25,989 bases of DNA from a virus, in the IMG/VR virus record IMGVR_UViG_3300048810_000040, positions 1 to 25,989 of that record. One strand, 5' to 3'. Positions 13,768-21,124 of this stretch are shown here, piece after piece; within the stretch, counting starts at the first letter, position 1, and every line of letters starts with the position of its first letter. A program made the position numbers and the translations under genes. The notes beneath the pieces are model-generated. The model searched no databases, was not told the origin of the DNA, and saw only the letters and a program-made list of their open reading frames with translations.

Positions 13768-14258
13768 GGCGCAGCACCGAGAAACACGGCCTGCTCCTTC
13801 AGCCGCCGGTTCCGCAATCCCTCAACCTCGACAAGCTGATGCGTCACCGGGTCGTGGTCGTAGATCCAGTCCATGAAGTGTTCGGCGGCACCAGCATCGT
13901 CGCCTTGGTGGATAAGGTACAGGATGGTCGACCCTCGGAATGCCCCAAGGCCTTCATTGTAGCTGAAGCTGGCACAGGCGGCGATCTGCGCTTCTGTGAC
14001 GGACCACGGTCCGGCACCAGGGCACAGCAGGCCGCGCACGCTTTTCACCACCGGCTGCAACTCGGACTCCATCAGAGTCCGCGCCGTTGGCTCGTCGATC
14101 GGTGGCGTGTTGGCGGTCACCGGCTGGCCGTTGATGCGGATGGTGCCATAGCCGATGGTCCAGATGCCGGCGCTGTCCAGATACGGAGCACTGCGAAACC
14201 CTTCGCAGCCGCAGACCAGAGAGGTTGCCAGGGAATCTGCGGTCGGTGCGTCACTCAT
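13764..14258 (-). CDS. Endolysin, GH24 lysozyme (muramidase)
   Basis: This 164-residue enzyme cuts the glycan backbone of peptidoglycan for host lysis. The GH24 catalytic triad is visible at the N-terminus: CEGFRSAPYLDSAGIWTIGYG with Glu19, Asp28 and Thr34 (E-x8-D-x5-T). A later CASFSYNEGLGAFRGSTIL and a C-terminal GLRNRRLKEQ are also typical (GL..RR..E). No signal peptide or anchor is seen, so it would need a holin. The ATG overlaps the stop of the preceding small gene. Confidence 0.93.
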   Translation of the reverse strand: MSDAPTADSLATSLVCGCEGFRSAPYLDSAGIWTIGYGTIRINGQPVTANTPPIDEPTARTLMESELQPVVKSVRGLLCPGAGPWSVTEAQIAACASFSYNEGLGAFRGSTILYLIHQGDDAGAAEHFMDWIYDHDPVTHQLVEVEGLRNRRLKEQAVFLGAAP

Positions 14259-14464
14259 GAATCAAGCCTTTCGCGCTTTGCTGCCGCGCCGCCGGCCAGC
14301 GGCTTCGGTCCCTTCGGTGGCTCGACGGCTACGCCTTCTGCTGAAGGGCGGCGCTTGCCGCCGCGACCTAGGCTTACTCTCGGCCCGGCCACCCACGGCT
14401 TCTTCCTCCCGCATTCAAAGCAGATCGGCTCGGCGATGAGTTGCGGGCAGCGGGTGCAGGTCAA
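14255..14464 (-). CDS. Small basic protein with CxxC pairs
   Basis: A 69-residue frame overlaps the lysozyme ATG. The likely start is a TTG at 14464 that overlaps the previous gene's stop. CTRCPQLIAEPICFECGRKK near the N-terminus has two CxxC pairs, a zinc-ribbon spacing. The rest is Gly/Pro/Arg/Lys-rich. The start codon is uncertain and no family is recognised. Confidence 0.45.
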   Translation of the reverse strand: MTCTRCPQLIAEPICFECGRKKPWVAGPRVSLGRGGKRRPSAEGVAVEPPKGPKPLAGGAAAKRERLDS

Positions 14465-14661
14465 TCTTTTGCGTCCATCGCCATCTTCTTCGGGTCGATG
14501 TGACCCTTCATGGCAGCCCAATATCTCCGCATGTTTGCACCAGCGCAAGGATCGCAGCAATCGCAGCGGTAGCCCTTCGGCGGCGTGTGAAAGTCGGCCT
14601 TCGGTCTGAAAGCCTTGCAGACTGAGCACCACTTGGTTCCGGCAGGGGGTTCCTTCTTCAT
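14461..14661 (-). CDS. Small zinc-finger-like phage protein
   Basis: This is a 66-residue protein. KWCSVCKAFRPKADFHTPPK, then CDCCDPCAGANMRRYWAA, is the 'C..C....P...F......D....C..CNN..RR.Y' pattern seen in many phage HNH-associated zinc-binding proteins. The start at 14661 is chosen because it overlaps the previous stop (ATGA); an ATG at 14673 is an alternative. Confidence 0.6.
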   Translation of the reverse strand: MKKEPPAGTKWCSVCKAFRPKADFHTPPKGYRCDCCDPCAGANMRRYWAAMKGHIDPKKMAMDAKD

Positions 14662-15107
14662 GAGCGCGGCCATACATCAGCCAGCGTGGCGAAGCCAGTG
14701 CGCGGCGGCCCATACTTAGCTGGCTCGCCAGCGGGGATGAACTTCGGTGGCGGTTCTGCTTTTACCTGTAATGAGTGCAGCCCCCATTTTGAGGCGATGC
14801 CAATTTCAGACATCGCTGATTTTGGTTTTGCAACGGCCCTGACGCAAGCGACCGCCCCCCAGCAGTGACCACACATCCCACGAAGAGCATTGCAATGGGC
14901 GCACATGATCTTGTGCATGATCGTGTCTGGCGGATAGGTGTAACGGCGCGTCCTGGGCAGGATGTGGTCGCGCGTCGCCGATCGCTTGGTGTTGCCGGCC
15001 GGCTCCATTGGATCGCCGCACTGCGGGCATAGGACTTGCTCCCCGCTCGCTTTGGCGAGGTCGAAGAGAAGCTCCTTAGACTTCCGGAAGCCAGTCGTTG
15101 CGCTCAT
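14658..15107 (-). CDS. HNH-type endonuclease-like protein
   Basis: This is a 149-residue protein. A zinc/HNH core lies at about residues 27-88: CPQCGDPM, RDHILPRTRRYTYPP, then MCAHCNALRGMCGHCW. The CxxC...DH...CxxCN layout matches cysteine-type HNH domains, with the catalytic His in RDHILP. The C-terminal 50 residues are basic and Pro-rich. It may be a packaging- or recombination-related HNH protein or a mobile one. It sits inside the lysis block and is coupled to the downstream gene. AAGG precedes the ATG. Confidence 0.7.
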   Translation of the reverse strand: MSATTGFRKSKELLFDLAKASGEQVLCPQCGDPMEPAGNTKRSATRDHILPRTRRYTYPPDTIMHKIMCAHCNALRGMCGHCWGAVACVRAVAKPKSAMSEIGIASKWGLHSLQVKAEPPPKFIPAGEPAKYGPPRTGFATLADVWPRS

Positions 15108-15141
15108 GGGCTGCCTTCATGAAGAGGCGGACGATTCCGCG

Positions 15142-15612
15142 TCAAGCGGTTCCCGGCCAACCTTTCCAGAACGGGTTAGGGCAGATACGGCCCTTCTGAT
15201 ATCCATCAGGACCGCAGTTGCAATAGTCAGGACCGCAGTGCGTATAATTCTCGTCTCTAGAGGTCAACGCCACCAGATCATCGATCGAATGACCGTCCAC
15301 GAACGCCTTGAGCCGCCGCCCTTCCGCCGTCAGCCATGCGTAGCGGGGCGACGTGCCGTATTCCAGGACATCGACCGGGAACCGGCACAGGGCGTTGATG
15401 AGCAGCCACGCCACCGTCGGCGTTAGACCAGCCTCTAGCACCTGATAATCATAGCCGCCTTCCGCCGGAACGAGGGCGAAGAACTCCTTCAGGGCCGTCA
15501 GCGTGTGTGGCTCGCCTGTGCCGTAGCCGAAGCCGAACGCCCAACTTTCCCAGTCGGTGAAGTGCTCGTCCTCGGTTTTGCGGTAACTGCCGTCTGCCAG
15601 TCGCTCGGACAT
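15142..15612 (-). CDS. Hypothetical phage protein with cysteine-rich tail
   Basis: This is a 156-residue protein. The N-terminal part has EDEHFTDWESWAFGFGYGTG, and the centre includes LTPTVAWLLINALCRFPVDV and YAWLTAEGRRLKAFVDGHS. The 'WLT..G..L..F' phrase recalls winged-helix-like ends. The C-terminus carries HCGPDYCNCGPDGYQKGRIC, a probable metal site. The ATG overlaps the previous stop (TGATG). The frame is open further upstream, in the neighbours. Function unknown. Confidence 0.65.
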   Translation of the reverse strand: MSERLADGSYRKTEDEHFTDWESWAFGFGYGTGEPHTLTALKEFFALVPAEGGYDYQVLEAGLTPTVAWLLINALCRFPVDVLEYGTSPRYAWLTAEGRRLKAFVDGHSIDDLVALTSRDENYTHCGPDYCNCGPDGYQKGRICPNPFWKGWPGTA

Positions 15613-15794
15613 CAGCCGTCCCCGAATAGCGCTGGAAGGGCGAAGCGCACGAAACCTTCGGCAGAATCCCAGAAAACGCCGAACTCGCCATCGGTGCCAC
15701 TCATCAGGTCGGCAACCATGTGCCGGTCGATGTGCGGCGGGATGACTTTGCCGGGGCGGTTCTTCAGCCGTTCGGCCCGCACTTCCTCTGCCAC
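15612..15794 (-). CDS. Small hypothetical protein
   Basis: This is a 60-residue frame starting at a GTG within the end of the HAD gene (a second GTG at 15782 is an alternative). It includes RLKNRPGKVIPPHIDRHMVA and GEFGVFWDSAEGFVRFALPA. Overlap with the following ATG suggests it is translated. It could be a displaced continuation of the unusually short HAD protein, but I see no HAD motif in it. Confidence 0.45.
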   Translation of the reverse strand: MAEEVRAERLKNRPGKVIPPHIDRHMVADLMSGTDGEFGVFWDSAEGFVRFALPALFGDG

Positions 15795-16039
15795 ACTGCA
15801 CAGTGCTTCTTCAGCCACTCCACTGTGGTCGGCCGCTCCTGCTCGCCGCGGCCACTGCACAAGATGATCCGGTGCGCGAGCATTGGGAGCGACCGCACCA
15901 GCACAGCGACCGGCTCGACCACCTTATCTAGATGGGCAAGCTTCTGGAATGCCGGCCAATTCTTTGGTTTAGAGGCGACGAGGTGCCGACGGTGGCTGAT
16001 GTCGGCCAATGTGCCATCGAGATCGACCACGATATCCAT
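15764..16039 (-). CDS. HAD-family phosphatase, T4 PseT/Pnk 3'-phosphatase-like (short)
   Basis: This is a 91-residue protein. HAD motif I is VVDLDGTLADISHRRHLV with Asp6 and Asp8, and motif II is IILCSGRGEQERP with Ser62. KPKNWPAFQKLAHLDKVVEP and TVEWLKKHC resemble the phosphatase half of T4 polynucleotide kinase, which removes 3'-phosphates in RNA/DNA repair. The protein stops where the family's later motifs (Lys and acidic pair) would start, so it is shorter than usual. It may be truncated by a frameshift or be a minimal form. AGGAGA lies 6 bases before the ATG. Confidence 0.7.
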   Translation of the reverse strand: MDIVVDLDGTLADISHRRHLVASKPKNWPAFQKLAHLDKVVEPVAVLVRSLPMLAHRIILCSGRGEQERPTTVEWLKKHCAVWQRKCGPNG

Positions 16040-16056
16040 TGCGATTCTCCTGCCAG

Positions 16057-16085
16057 TTTATTGCGGCAGCGGCAGTGGATGTCAA
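16057..16085 (-). promoter_or_regulatory. Promoter between tRNA and HAD gene
   Basis: On the minus strand a perfect TTGACA (16085-16080) is followed by a 17-base spacer and AATAAA (16062-16057). It lies just downstream of the tRNA 3' end and would drive the HAD-to-lysozyme block. Confidence 0.4.
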
Positions 16086-16095
16086 CGGGGGAGGG

Positions 16096-16172
16096 TGGTT
16101 GCGGAAGTCCGATTCGAACGGACGGCCTCCAGCTTATGAGGCTGGCGAGCTACCGGGCTGCTCCATTCCGCA
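16096..16172 (-). tRNA. tRNA-Met (anticodon CAT), initiator-like D arm, CCA encoded
   Basis: A full cloverleaf can be drawn. The acceptor stem TGCGGAA/TTCCGCA has 7 pairs, the D stem is GAGC/GCTC, the anticodon stem CCAGC/GCTGG with loop CTCATAA, the T stem GTCCG/CGGAC with loop TTCGAAT, and the 3' end is ACCA, encoded. The D arm (TGGAGCAGCCCGGTAGCTCG) is that of bacterial initiator tRNAs, including the A11-T24 pair. However, the three G-C pairs of initiators at the base of the anticodon stem are absent, and position 1-72 is T-A rather than a C-A mismatch. CAT could also be a lysidine-modified Ile anticodon. Confidence 0.92.
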
Positions 16173-16183
16173 CCAGTGCTGTC

Positions 16184-16396
16184 CTATGAAGGCGTCGCCT
16201 CTGGCTTGTCAAGCGCCGCGTTCGCCTCGGCTTTGCCGATCAATTCGAGAATCCGCATAGCCTGATCGCGACGGATCGCGAACCCGCCGCCCTCACAGAC
16301 CGGGATGCTGCGGATCACGAGACCCCTGAGCATCACCCAGTCCGGCATCGCCGAATGATAGCGCGGCTCAACGCCGGCAAGCGGATCGTCGGTCAT
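16184..16396 (-). CDS. Small hypothetical protein
   Basis: This 70-residue protein overlaps the Dam-type gene stop (ATGA). It includes MLRGLVIRSIPVCEGGGFAI and RRDQAMRILELIGKAEANAA. It ends 12 bases before the tRNA. No family is recognised. Confidence 0.55.
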   Translation of the reverse strand: MTDDPLAGVEPRYHSAMPDWVMLRGLVIRSIPVCEGGGFAIRRDQAMRILELIGKAEANAALDKPEATPS

Positions 16397-16917
16397 CGTT
16401 CGCCCTCCGCCTGGGCGAACAGCGGGGCGTCTCGACGCAGGTGGACGAAGAAGCCGGACAAGCCGCAGTTCTCCAGAAGTTCGGCATCCTCGCGGCCATA
16501 AGCAATGAGCGCGATCGGGCAACCGCTATTGGCCTTCGCTCGCGTGCCGTCCTGATAATGGAAGTGTGGCCGTCCTTGCAGGAACAGGACCGCCGCAGCA
16601 TGCCGCCAGACCCAGTTGAACCAGATTGCCGTTTCTGTCCTAGCGGCTAGAAGCGCGGTGCCGTGGTTGTGGCTGGCCATCATCGCCATAAAGCCATTCA
16701 GCAACGGAAGCGGACCGAAGGGCGGGTTGAGCCAGACACGGCCGTACCAGGATCGGATCAGCCCGTAAGGCTCAACGATATGGCTGGCAGCAGTCGACCA
16801 CGGTCTCGGCAGCGGACAGGCACACGGATCGAGATCGAACTTACCTAGCGCCGCCAGGATATCCGGCGGCGTCAACCATGTCGTCGTCTCAGCCGTCGCC
16901 GATTGATGGGAACCCAT
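16393..16917 (-). CDS. Phage N6-adenine DNA methyltransferase (Dam, phage type)
   Basis: This is a 174-residue protein. The start WLTPPDILAALGKFDLDPCA (about 14-33) and the catalytic motif VWLNPPFGPLP with NPPF at residues 64-67 match the phage Dam family (PF05869-like), which transfers methyl from SAM to adenine N6. Such enzymes protect phage DNA from host restriction. WFNWVWRHAAAVLFLQGRPH and SGCPIALIAYG are further family regions. The start at 16917 is chosen because a GGGGGG-rich site lies 9 bases upstream; an ATG at 16926 is an alternative. Confidence 0.87.
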   Translation of the reverse strand: MGSHQSATAETTTWLTPPDILAALGKFDLDPCACPLPRPWSTAASHIVEPYGLIRSWYGRVWLNPPFGPLPLLNGFMAMMASHNHGTALLAARTETAIWFNWVWRHAAAVLFLQGRPHFHYQDGTRAKANSGCPIALIAYGREDAELLENCGLSGFFVHLRRDAPLFAQAEGER

Positions 16918-16965
16918 TGACCGCATCCCCCCTCTATGCCTCCCCCCCTCATAGGGGCGCAACGG

Positions 16966-17964
16966 TTAATCGGGGGACAATTCCATCTGTCGAGCGTCGG
17001 TGCGTCCTTTCTTGGCCGACGCATCGTAATACTCGAAGGGGACGGCCCGGTACAGGCCGGTGACCACCCATCGTTGGAACCGCTTCAAACTGCGATACCG
17101 CTCCGGATCAGCCGCGCGGCAGTCGAACACCATCGGAAACGGCTCGATGCCTCGGGAAACCATCGCGTTGAACCGTTCCCAGATGGTCGGCCACGTCTCG
17201 TTCTTGAAAAAACCGACCAGCATGTAGGCCATGACGTGCTTCGGCGGCACCCCAGCGGCCTCCAGCATGTCCACGCCGCGCATAAAGATCGGCCAATCCT
17301 TGAAGTTGTCCCATGCGGTGTAGATGCGCCGCTCCTGAAACCCGTCGTCTCGATACTCGACGCTGGCGACAGCTTCGGCTGCCGCCAGCGACAGATGCCG
17401 CACGTTGATCCCTTGGTTGAAGCAGACACGGAAACCGCCGCGCCTTATTTCCTCGATGCGGGCTCGCCACTCGGTTTCGGGCTGCCCGAAGAAATCGTTA
17501 TCGAGCAGATGCAACTTCTTGGGGTGTTTCCCGCCGCGCCAGATATCAGCGATGGTGTTCACCGAGACCGGCTTGCCTTCTTTCCCCGGCACCACGCAGA
17601 ACTTGCAGGCTAAGCGGCAACCACGCTGGGTGAAGCCGATCGACGGCTCGAAGCCAGGCGCTATCGAGTAGTCATACCGCTCGTAGACCGGCTCCCCGAT
17701 GATGTCCTCGACCGTATGCTGGCGGTCCGTTCCCGTTCCCCCGAGGACAGCCCCTGGAAAGGCAGCGATAAACCGAGCGATCTTCGGCGCGCTGAATTTG
17801 AAGATAGCAGAGCCGTATACGACACCATAATCCGCCTCGAACAAGTCCCGCTCGGCCTGCCGGGTGTAGTGTACGACGTCGCCGCGCTCTCGATGCCAGT
17901 GGGCGAGCTTCATCAACGCGAGGTTGGGAAGACTGCCATCAAGCTGGGTGAGACGGACATGCAC
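16966..17964 (-). CDS. Radical SAM protein
   Basis: This 332-residue protein has a Cys116-x3-Cys120-x2-Cys123 iron-sulfur motif (GCRLACKFCVVPGKEG), preceded by a B12-binding-like N-terminal domain (PNLALMKLAHWHRERGD, YGSAIFKFSAP, LGGTG). The rest fits a TIM-barrel (LLDNDFFG, CFNQGINVRHL, AYMLVGFF). The enzyme would cleave SAM to start radical chemistry. Relatives of this form occur in phage genomes without known substrate, and it is not QueE-like. It starts at a GTG. It lies between the Dam-type methylase and a homing endonuclease, so a nucleic-acid or glycan substrate are both possible. Confidence 0.85.
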   Translation of the reverse strand: MHVRLTQLDGSLPNLALMKLAHWHRERGDVVHYTRQAERDLFEADYGVVYGSAIFKFSAPKIARFIAAFPGAVLGGTGTDRQHTVEDIIGEPVYERYDYSIAPGFEPSIGFTQRGCRLACKFCVVPGKEGKPVSVNTIADIWRGGKHPKKLHLLDNDFFGQPETEWRARIEEIRRGGFRVCFNQGINVRHLSLAAAEAVASVEYRDDGFQERRIYTAWDNFKDWPIFMRGVDMLEAAGVPPKHVMAYMLVGFFKNETWPTIWERFNAMVSRGIEPFPMVFDCRAADPERYRSLKRFQRWVVTGLYRAVPFEYYDASAKKGRTDARQMELSPD

Positions 17965-18002
17965 CCGCCTCTTATGCCGATCGCGATCCCCAGGCGCAAT
18001 GG

Positions 18003-18938
18003 TTAATCGGCGGCGAGCAGCGACGGCTGCGCGGCATTCCGCTCGGCAGCCTTCTTGGCTTTGGCGACTGCTCGCTTGGCTCGCAATCTGTCCCGCTCCA
18101 TCAGGCGTTTCCGTTCCTCGTTGGCCGCGACCATTTCCGGGGTCCAGTGGGAACGCTTGGCTTTCTTGCCAGCCGAAATGTTGGCGGCGATCTCAGCGCG
18201 GCGTTCTGGCGTGCGTTTTTTCCAACGTTCGAAAGCAGCCACGCGACTCTTGCCAGATGCGATCCTGGCAGCCGAGGCCTTAGCAATCTCCTCCGGGGTC
18301 CACCCTCTCGCCGTCCGGTAAACCCTCAGCGCATCGCGATGCTCGGGAGACACCTGTTGTCCTTTATGGATGGCCGACAACTTGGCTTTCGTCGCGTCAG
18401 ACGCCTTCCTGCCCAGATTAGCCGCCCTGGTTTTGGCTATCGCTTCTGGCGACATCTTCCGCCCGGTATTCGCGGCTGATATCTTAGCTCCTGTCTCGGG
18501 AGACCGCTTTCGCCCCTTGTGGAGGGCCGACATCCGCGCTCTTTGCTCATCCGATAGATCGGGCTTCTTGCCTTTCTTGCTGGCGCTGATTTTCGCTCGG
18601 CTGACGTCCGAATGGCGGAGACCTAGCTGGTTGCCAGCTTTTGGCCTAGCATTGTAGCCAAACAAGCGATCGCAGGACTGGAAGATGTCCATCCAGAACT
18701 GCTCCCGCTCGATGAGCATCGTCGGTTCAGCAACCACCTCAACGATGCCCCATTCGAAGGTATCCTCCCCGTATTTCGTCCAGGCTGCCTGAAGGTGCGG
18801 GCAATGCGAACGGCCGCGGCGAAGCGCGTAGAGATGGTCGTTCCTGCGTTCGAGCGCGTCGATAGCCGAGCCAATATAGACTTTGCCATTCTCGCGGTTG
18901 CGGAACGCATAAATCGCGGGTAGGTTTTCACGAGCCAC
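18003..18938 (-). CDS. GIY-YIG homing endonuclease with NUMOD3 repeats
   Basis: This is a 311-residue protein. The GIY-YIG domain covers residues 1-95: AIYAFRNRENGKVYIGSA, Arg31, His35, LQAAWTKYGEDTFEW, and IEREQFWMD with the metal-binding Glu. From about residue 103 on come several NUMOD3 repeats (GLRHSDVSRAKISASKKGKK, then HKGRKRSPETGAKISAANTG and further copies), which bind DNA. The C-terminus is Lys/Ala-rich. It starts at a GTG with AAGGA 9 bases upstream and has its own promoter. Very likely a mobile free-standing homing endonuclease inserted between the glycosyltransferase and radical SAM genes. Confidence 0.92.
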   Translation of the reverse strand: MARENLPAIYAFRNRENGKVYIGSAIDALERRNDHLYALRRGRSHCPHLQAAWTKYGEDTFEWGIVEVVAEPTMLIEREQFWMDIFQSCDRLFGYNARPKAGNQLGLRHSDVSRAKISASKKGKKPDLSDEQRARMSALHKGRKRSPETGAKISAANTGRKMSPEAIAKTRAANLGRKASDATKAKLSAIHKGQQVSPEHRDALRVYRTARGWTPEEIAKASAARIASGKSRVAAFERWKKRTPERRAEIAANISAGKKAKRSHWTPEMVAANEERKRLMERDRLRAKRAVAKAKKAAERNAAQPSLLAAD

Positions 18939-19004
18939 AGCGGTATGTCCTTGGACGCTGGAGGTCAGGGACGGGGAGACCGCGCCAACGGCTCCTCGCC
19001 CCGC

Positions 19005-19034
19005 TTTATACCTTTAGTCGGCCGCGTCCTGCAA
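19005..19034 (-). promoter_or_regulatory. Sigma70-type promoter for the GIY-YIG gene
   Basis: On the minus strand TTGCAG (19034-19029) is followed by an 18-base spacer and TATAAA (19010-19005). It overlaps the last codons of the glycosyltransferase gene, about 70 bases before the GTG at 18938. Confidence 0.45.
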
Positions 19035-20690
19035 TGGTTTCTCCGCCACTTCTGCCGGCGGCCTTTCGCACGTTACCGTCTGCACCCCGATATGACCTAC
19101 CTCGAAGGTCAGATCGAGGTCGCACCAGACCGAGAAGCCGGCCTTCCTCGCGGCCTTTATGAAGTAGAGGTCCTCGCTGAAATAGCGTTCGGGGCTGCCG
19201 GCGTCGACCGCCACCTCGTAGTGATCCCGCATCCACGCACCGAGCTTGGTGCTGTCGAGTTCGTCCATCGCTTCCGCCGGCGGTTCAGCCGTGAAATAGC
19301 TGCGCATCTGCCGTTTGAAGGCGTCGAGCCCGTCGTCGCCTTCCCACTTGTAGCATTCAGCGTACCAAGGCCATTTCAACGCTTTGTAGACTTTCATATC
19401 CACCAACAACAACCCACCAGGTAGCAACTCTGCTTCGTGGAGACCGCCTGAGCGCAGTACATGCCCACCAGGATTTGGTCCCTTGAGGCGGCCTAGCGTT
19501 TGAAAATTTGGAGTGCGCCGATTATAAGTGGCCCCACAGATATCTTTTTTATGTTGCAGTAACCGCACCAAAGTATTGGGAGGGAATGTCATATCTGAGT
19601 CCACCCAACATAGGGCGTCGCAATTATTCTCCATCGCTATTTGAACTGTACTATTACGGCCATGCGTAATTGCACTGGTCTGCACGTTGATGAGCGAGAG
19701 GTCAATTCCTGCTTGTGCTGAATATGCAGCCATTGCCGCTATACTGTTGGCACATCCAGCTTCATACGACCGGCCGGATGGCGTGCAAATAGCAACCCGC
19801 AGTTTCCGCGGCGCCTGCTTCGCCAGATCGGCGATCATCCCTTCGGCGTATTTCTTCACCTCCGCGTACGCTGGATACGGCGGTTCGGTTGCCTTCGACC
19901 CCCAATAATCCAGGAAAGCCGGGTTCTTCAGGTGCGCGACCCGGGCGGCGCAGATTTGCTGGCGCCGGCCGAGGTCGGCCAAGGCGGCAGCACCTTCCTT
20001 GTGGTCCTTGCCCCATGCCGCCTCGATGAGTTGAATACCTTCCTTCAGCCGCACCGGAGTGATGGCATGGAAGAAATCCACCCAGAACGGCAATTCGTAG
20101 CGACCGTCGATGGTGCCGTCGGTGCCTTCCTGGACGGCGAGTTCGACCGGGATCTCGAAGCGAACACCTAGCAGCACACCGAGTTGGTCCCAGTGGGTGT
20201 CAATGAACCAGTAGGGGTAGCAGGGCGGCATGACAAATCCAACGGCCTTCTCCATCTGCCTGGTGACGATAGGGAAGGCGGCGTGGTCAGGGTGCAGCGG
20301 GTCCTTGGGATAGGCAACGCCGATGCCGTTCGGCAGGCTGGCGACGGCTTCGCGGAACTTGGTCGGCCAACCCTCGGTGAGCATGAGGCGATCATTTGCT
20401 ACGGACCAGAGGATGGTTCCATGCGCCTCTTTCGCCAGCATGTTGATCTTCTGGCCGAGCGTGAGCGGCCGTGGCCAAGTGAAATATCGCACATGCCGGC
20501 TTTCGACCGGATCGACGCCGTGATGTGCGCTGTCGTCCTCGTCGATCGCCACCAGGATTTCGTAGCGCTTGTCATCGCCATCGTGTGTGACGAGGGACCA
20601 CAGCAACGCCTTCAGTGCCTCCGGCCGGCCGCGCTCCGGGATCAGGACGCTGATAAGGGGTTTCTCACGGCGTAGTTTGGCTTCGCCCAT
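19014..20690 (-). CDS. Two-domain glycosyltransferase
   Basis: This 558-residue protein has two GT-A like domains. Domain 1 (about 10-270) begins PLISVLIPERGRPEALKALL and has ILVAIDEDDSAHHGVDPVES and ILWSVANDRLMLTEGW. Domain 2 (about 295-535) has RVAICTPSGRSYEAGCANSI, a DxD motif in LCWVDSDMTFPPNTLVRLLQ (Asp364, Asp366), KDICGATYNRR and YFSEDLYFIKAARKAG. It probably adds two sugars, or one domain is regulatory. The start at 20690 (MGEAKLRRE) is preferred over a TTG at 20699. About 330 bases coding for the core of domain 2 (near 19430-19760) are much richer in A/T than the flanks. Confidence 0.82.
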   Translation of the reverse strand: MGEAKLRREKPLISVLIPERGRPEALKALLWSLVTHDGDDKRYEILVAIDEDDSAHHGVDPVESRHVRYFTWPRPLTLGQKINMLAKEAHGTILWSVANDRLMLTEGWPTKFREAVASLPNGIGVAYPKDPLHPDHAAFPIVTRQMEKAVGFVMPPCYPYWFIDTHWDQLGVLLGVRFEIPVELAVQEGTDGTIDGRYELPFWVDFFHAITPVRLKEGIQLIEAAWGKDHKEGAAALADLGRRQQICAARVAHLKNPAFLDYWGSKATEPPYPAYAEVKKYAEGMIADLAKQAPRKLRVAICTPSGRSYEAGCANSIAAMAAYSAQAGIDLSLINVQTSAITHGRNSTVQIAMENNCDALCWVDSDMTFPPNTLVRLLQHKKDICGATYNRRTPNFQTLGRLKGPNPGGHVLRSGGLHEAELLPGGLLLVDMKVYKALKWPWYAECYKWEGDDGLDAFKRQMRSYFTAEPPAEAMDELDSTKLGAWMRDHYEVAVDAGSPERYFSEDLYFIKAARKAGFSVWCDLDLTFEVGHIGVQTVTCERPPAEVAEKPLQDAAD

Positions 20691-20695
20691 AAAGG

Positions 20696-21124
20696 TCAAT
20701 GTCCTTCAGATCGTGGGAGGATGAGGAGAGGCGGCGCCGCCCGGTCGAACAGCCGCGTAACTTGGTGCTCCAGCTTTTCGAGCAGCTTCACCCGATGGTT
20801 CCAGCGTTCGGTGCGATAAACCAGCGCTACACCACCCTGGCCAGCAACTTTGAATTCAGCCTGTAGCTGGTCCTCCATCTGCTCGGCGATGCGGGCCGGC
20901 AGGAGCCAGCGCATATCCATGCGGAGGGCGGCGATGCCGCGGAAGCAGTCGCGGAAGCCATGCAGGTGGATCATGCAGTCGAGCGGCGTCCGCGCCGTTG
21001 CATAGCGCTGGGCCATCGCTTGGAATGCCTCCCGAAGCTTGCGGATGTGGCCGACACCTTCGCGAAGGCACTCGCGCTCGGACATCTCGCGACCTTGCTG
21101 CATCTGGCCAGCAACTTCAGGCAT
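20696..21124 (-). CDS. Hypothetical helical phage protein
   Basis: This 142-residue protein is mostly alpha-helical and charged (ECLREGVGHIRKLREAFQAM, then RIAEQMEDQLQAEFKVAGQG, then WNHRVKLLEKLEHQVTRLFD). It lies between the HiPIP-like gene (8-base overlap) and the glycosyltransferase. No family is recognised. An ATG 13 codons further in is an alternative start. Confidence 0.6.
   Translation of the reverse strand: MPEVAGQMQQGREMSERECLREGVGHIRKLREAFQAMAQRYATARTPLDCMIHLHGFRDCFRGIAALRMDMRWLLPARIAEQMEDQLQAEFKVAGQGGVALVYRTERWNHRVKLLEKLEHQVTRLFDRAAPPLLILPRSEGH

Noticed and set aside
18003-18938. Repeat array in the NUMOD3 region as a CRISPR-like repeat
   Set aside because: The repeats are protein-level and imperfect in DNA, with no constant repeat/spacer spacing.
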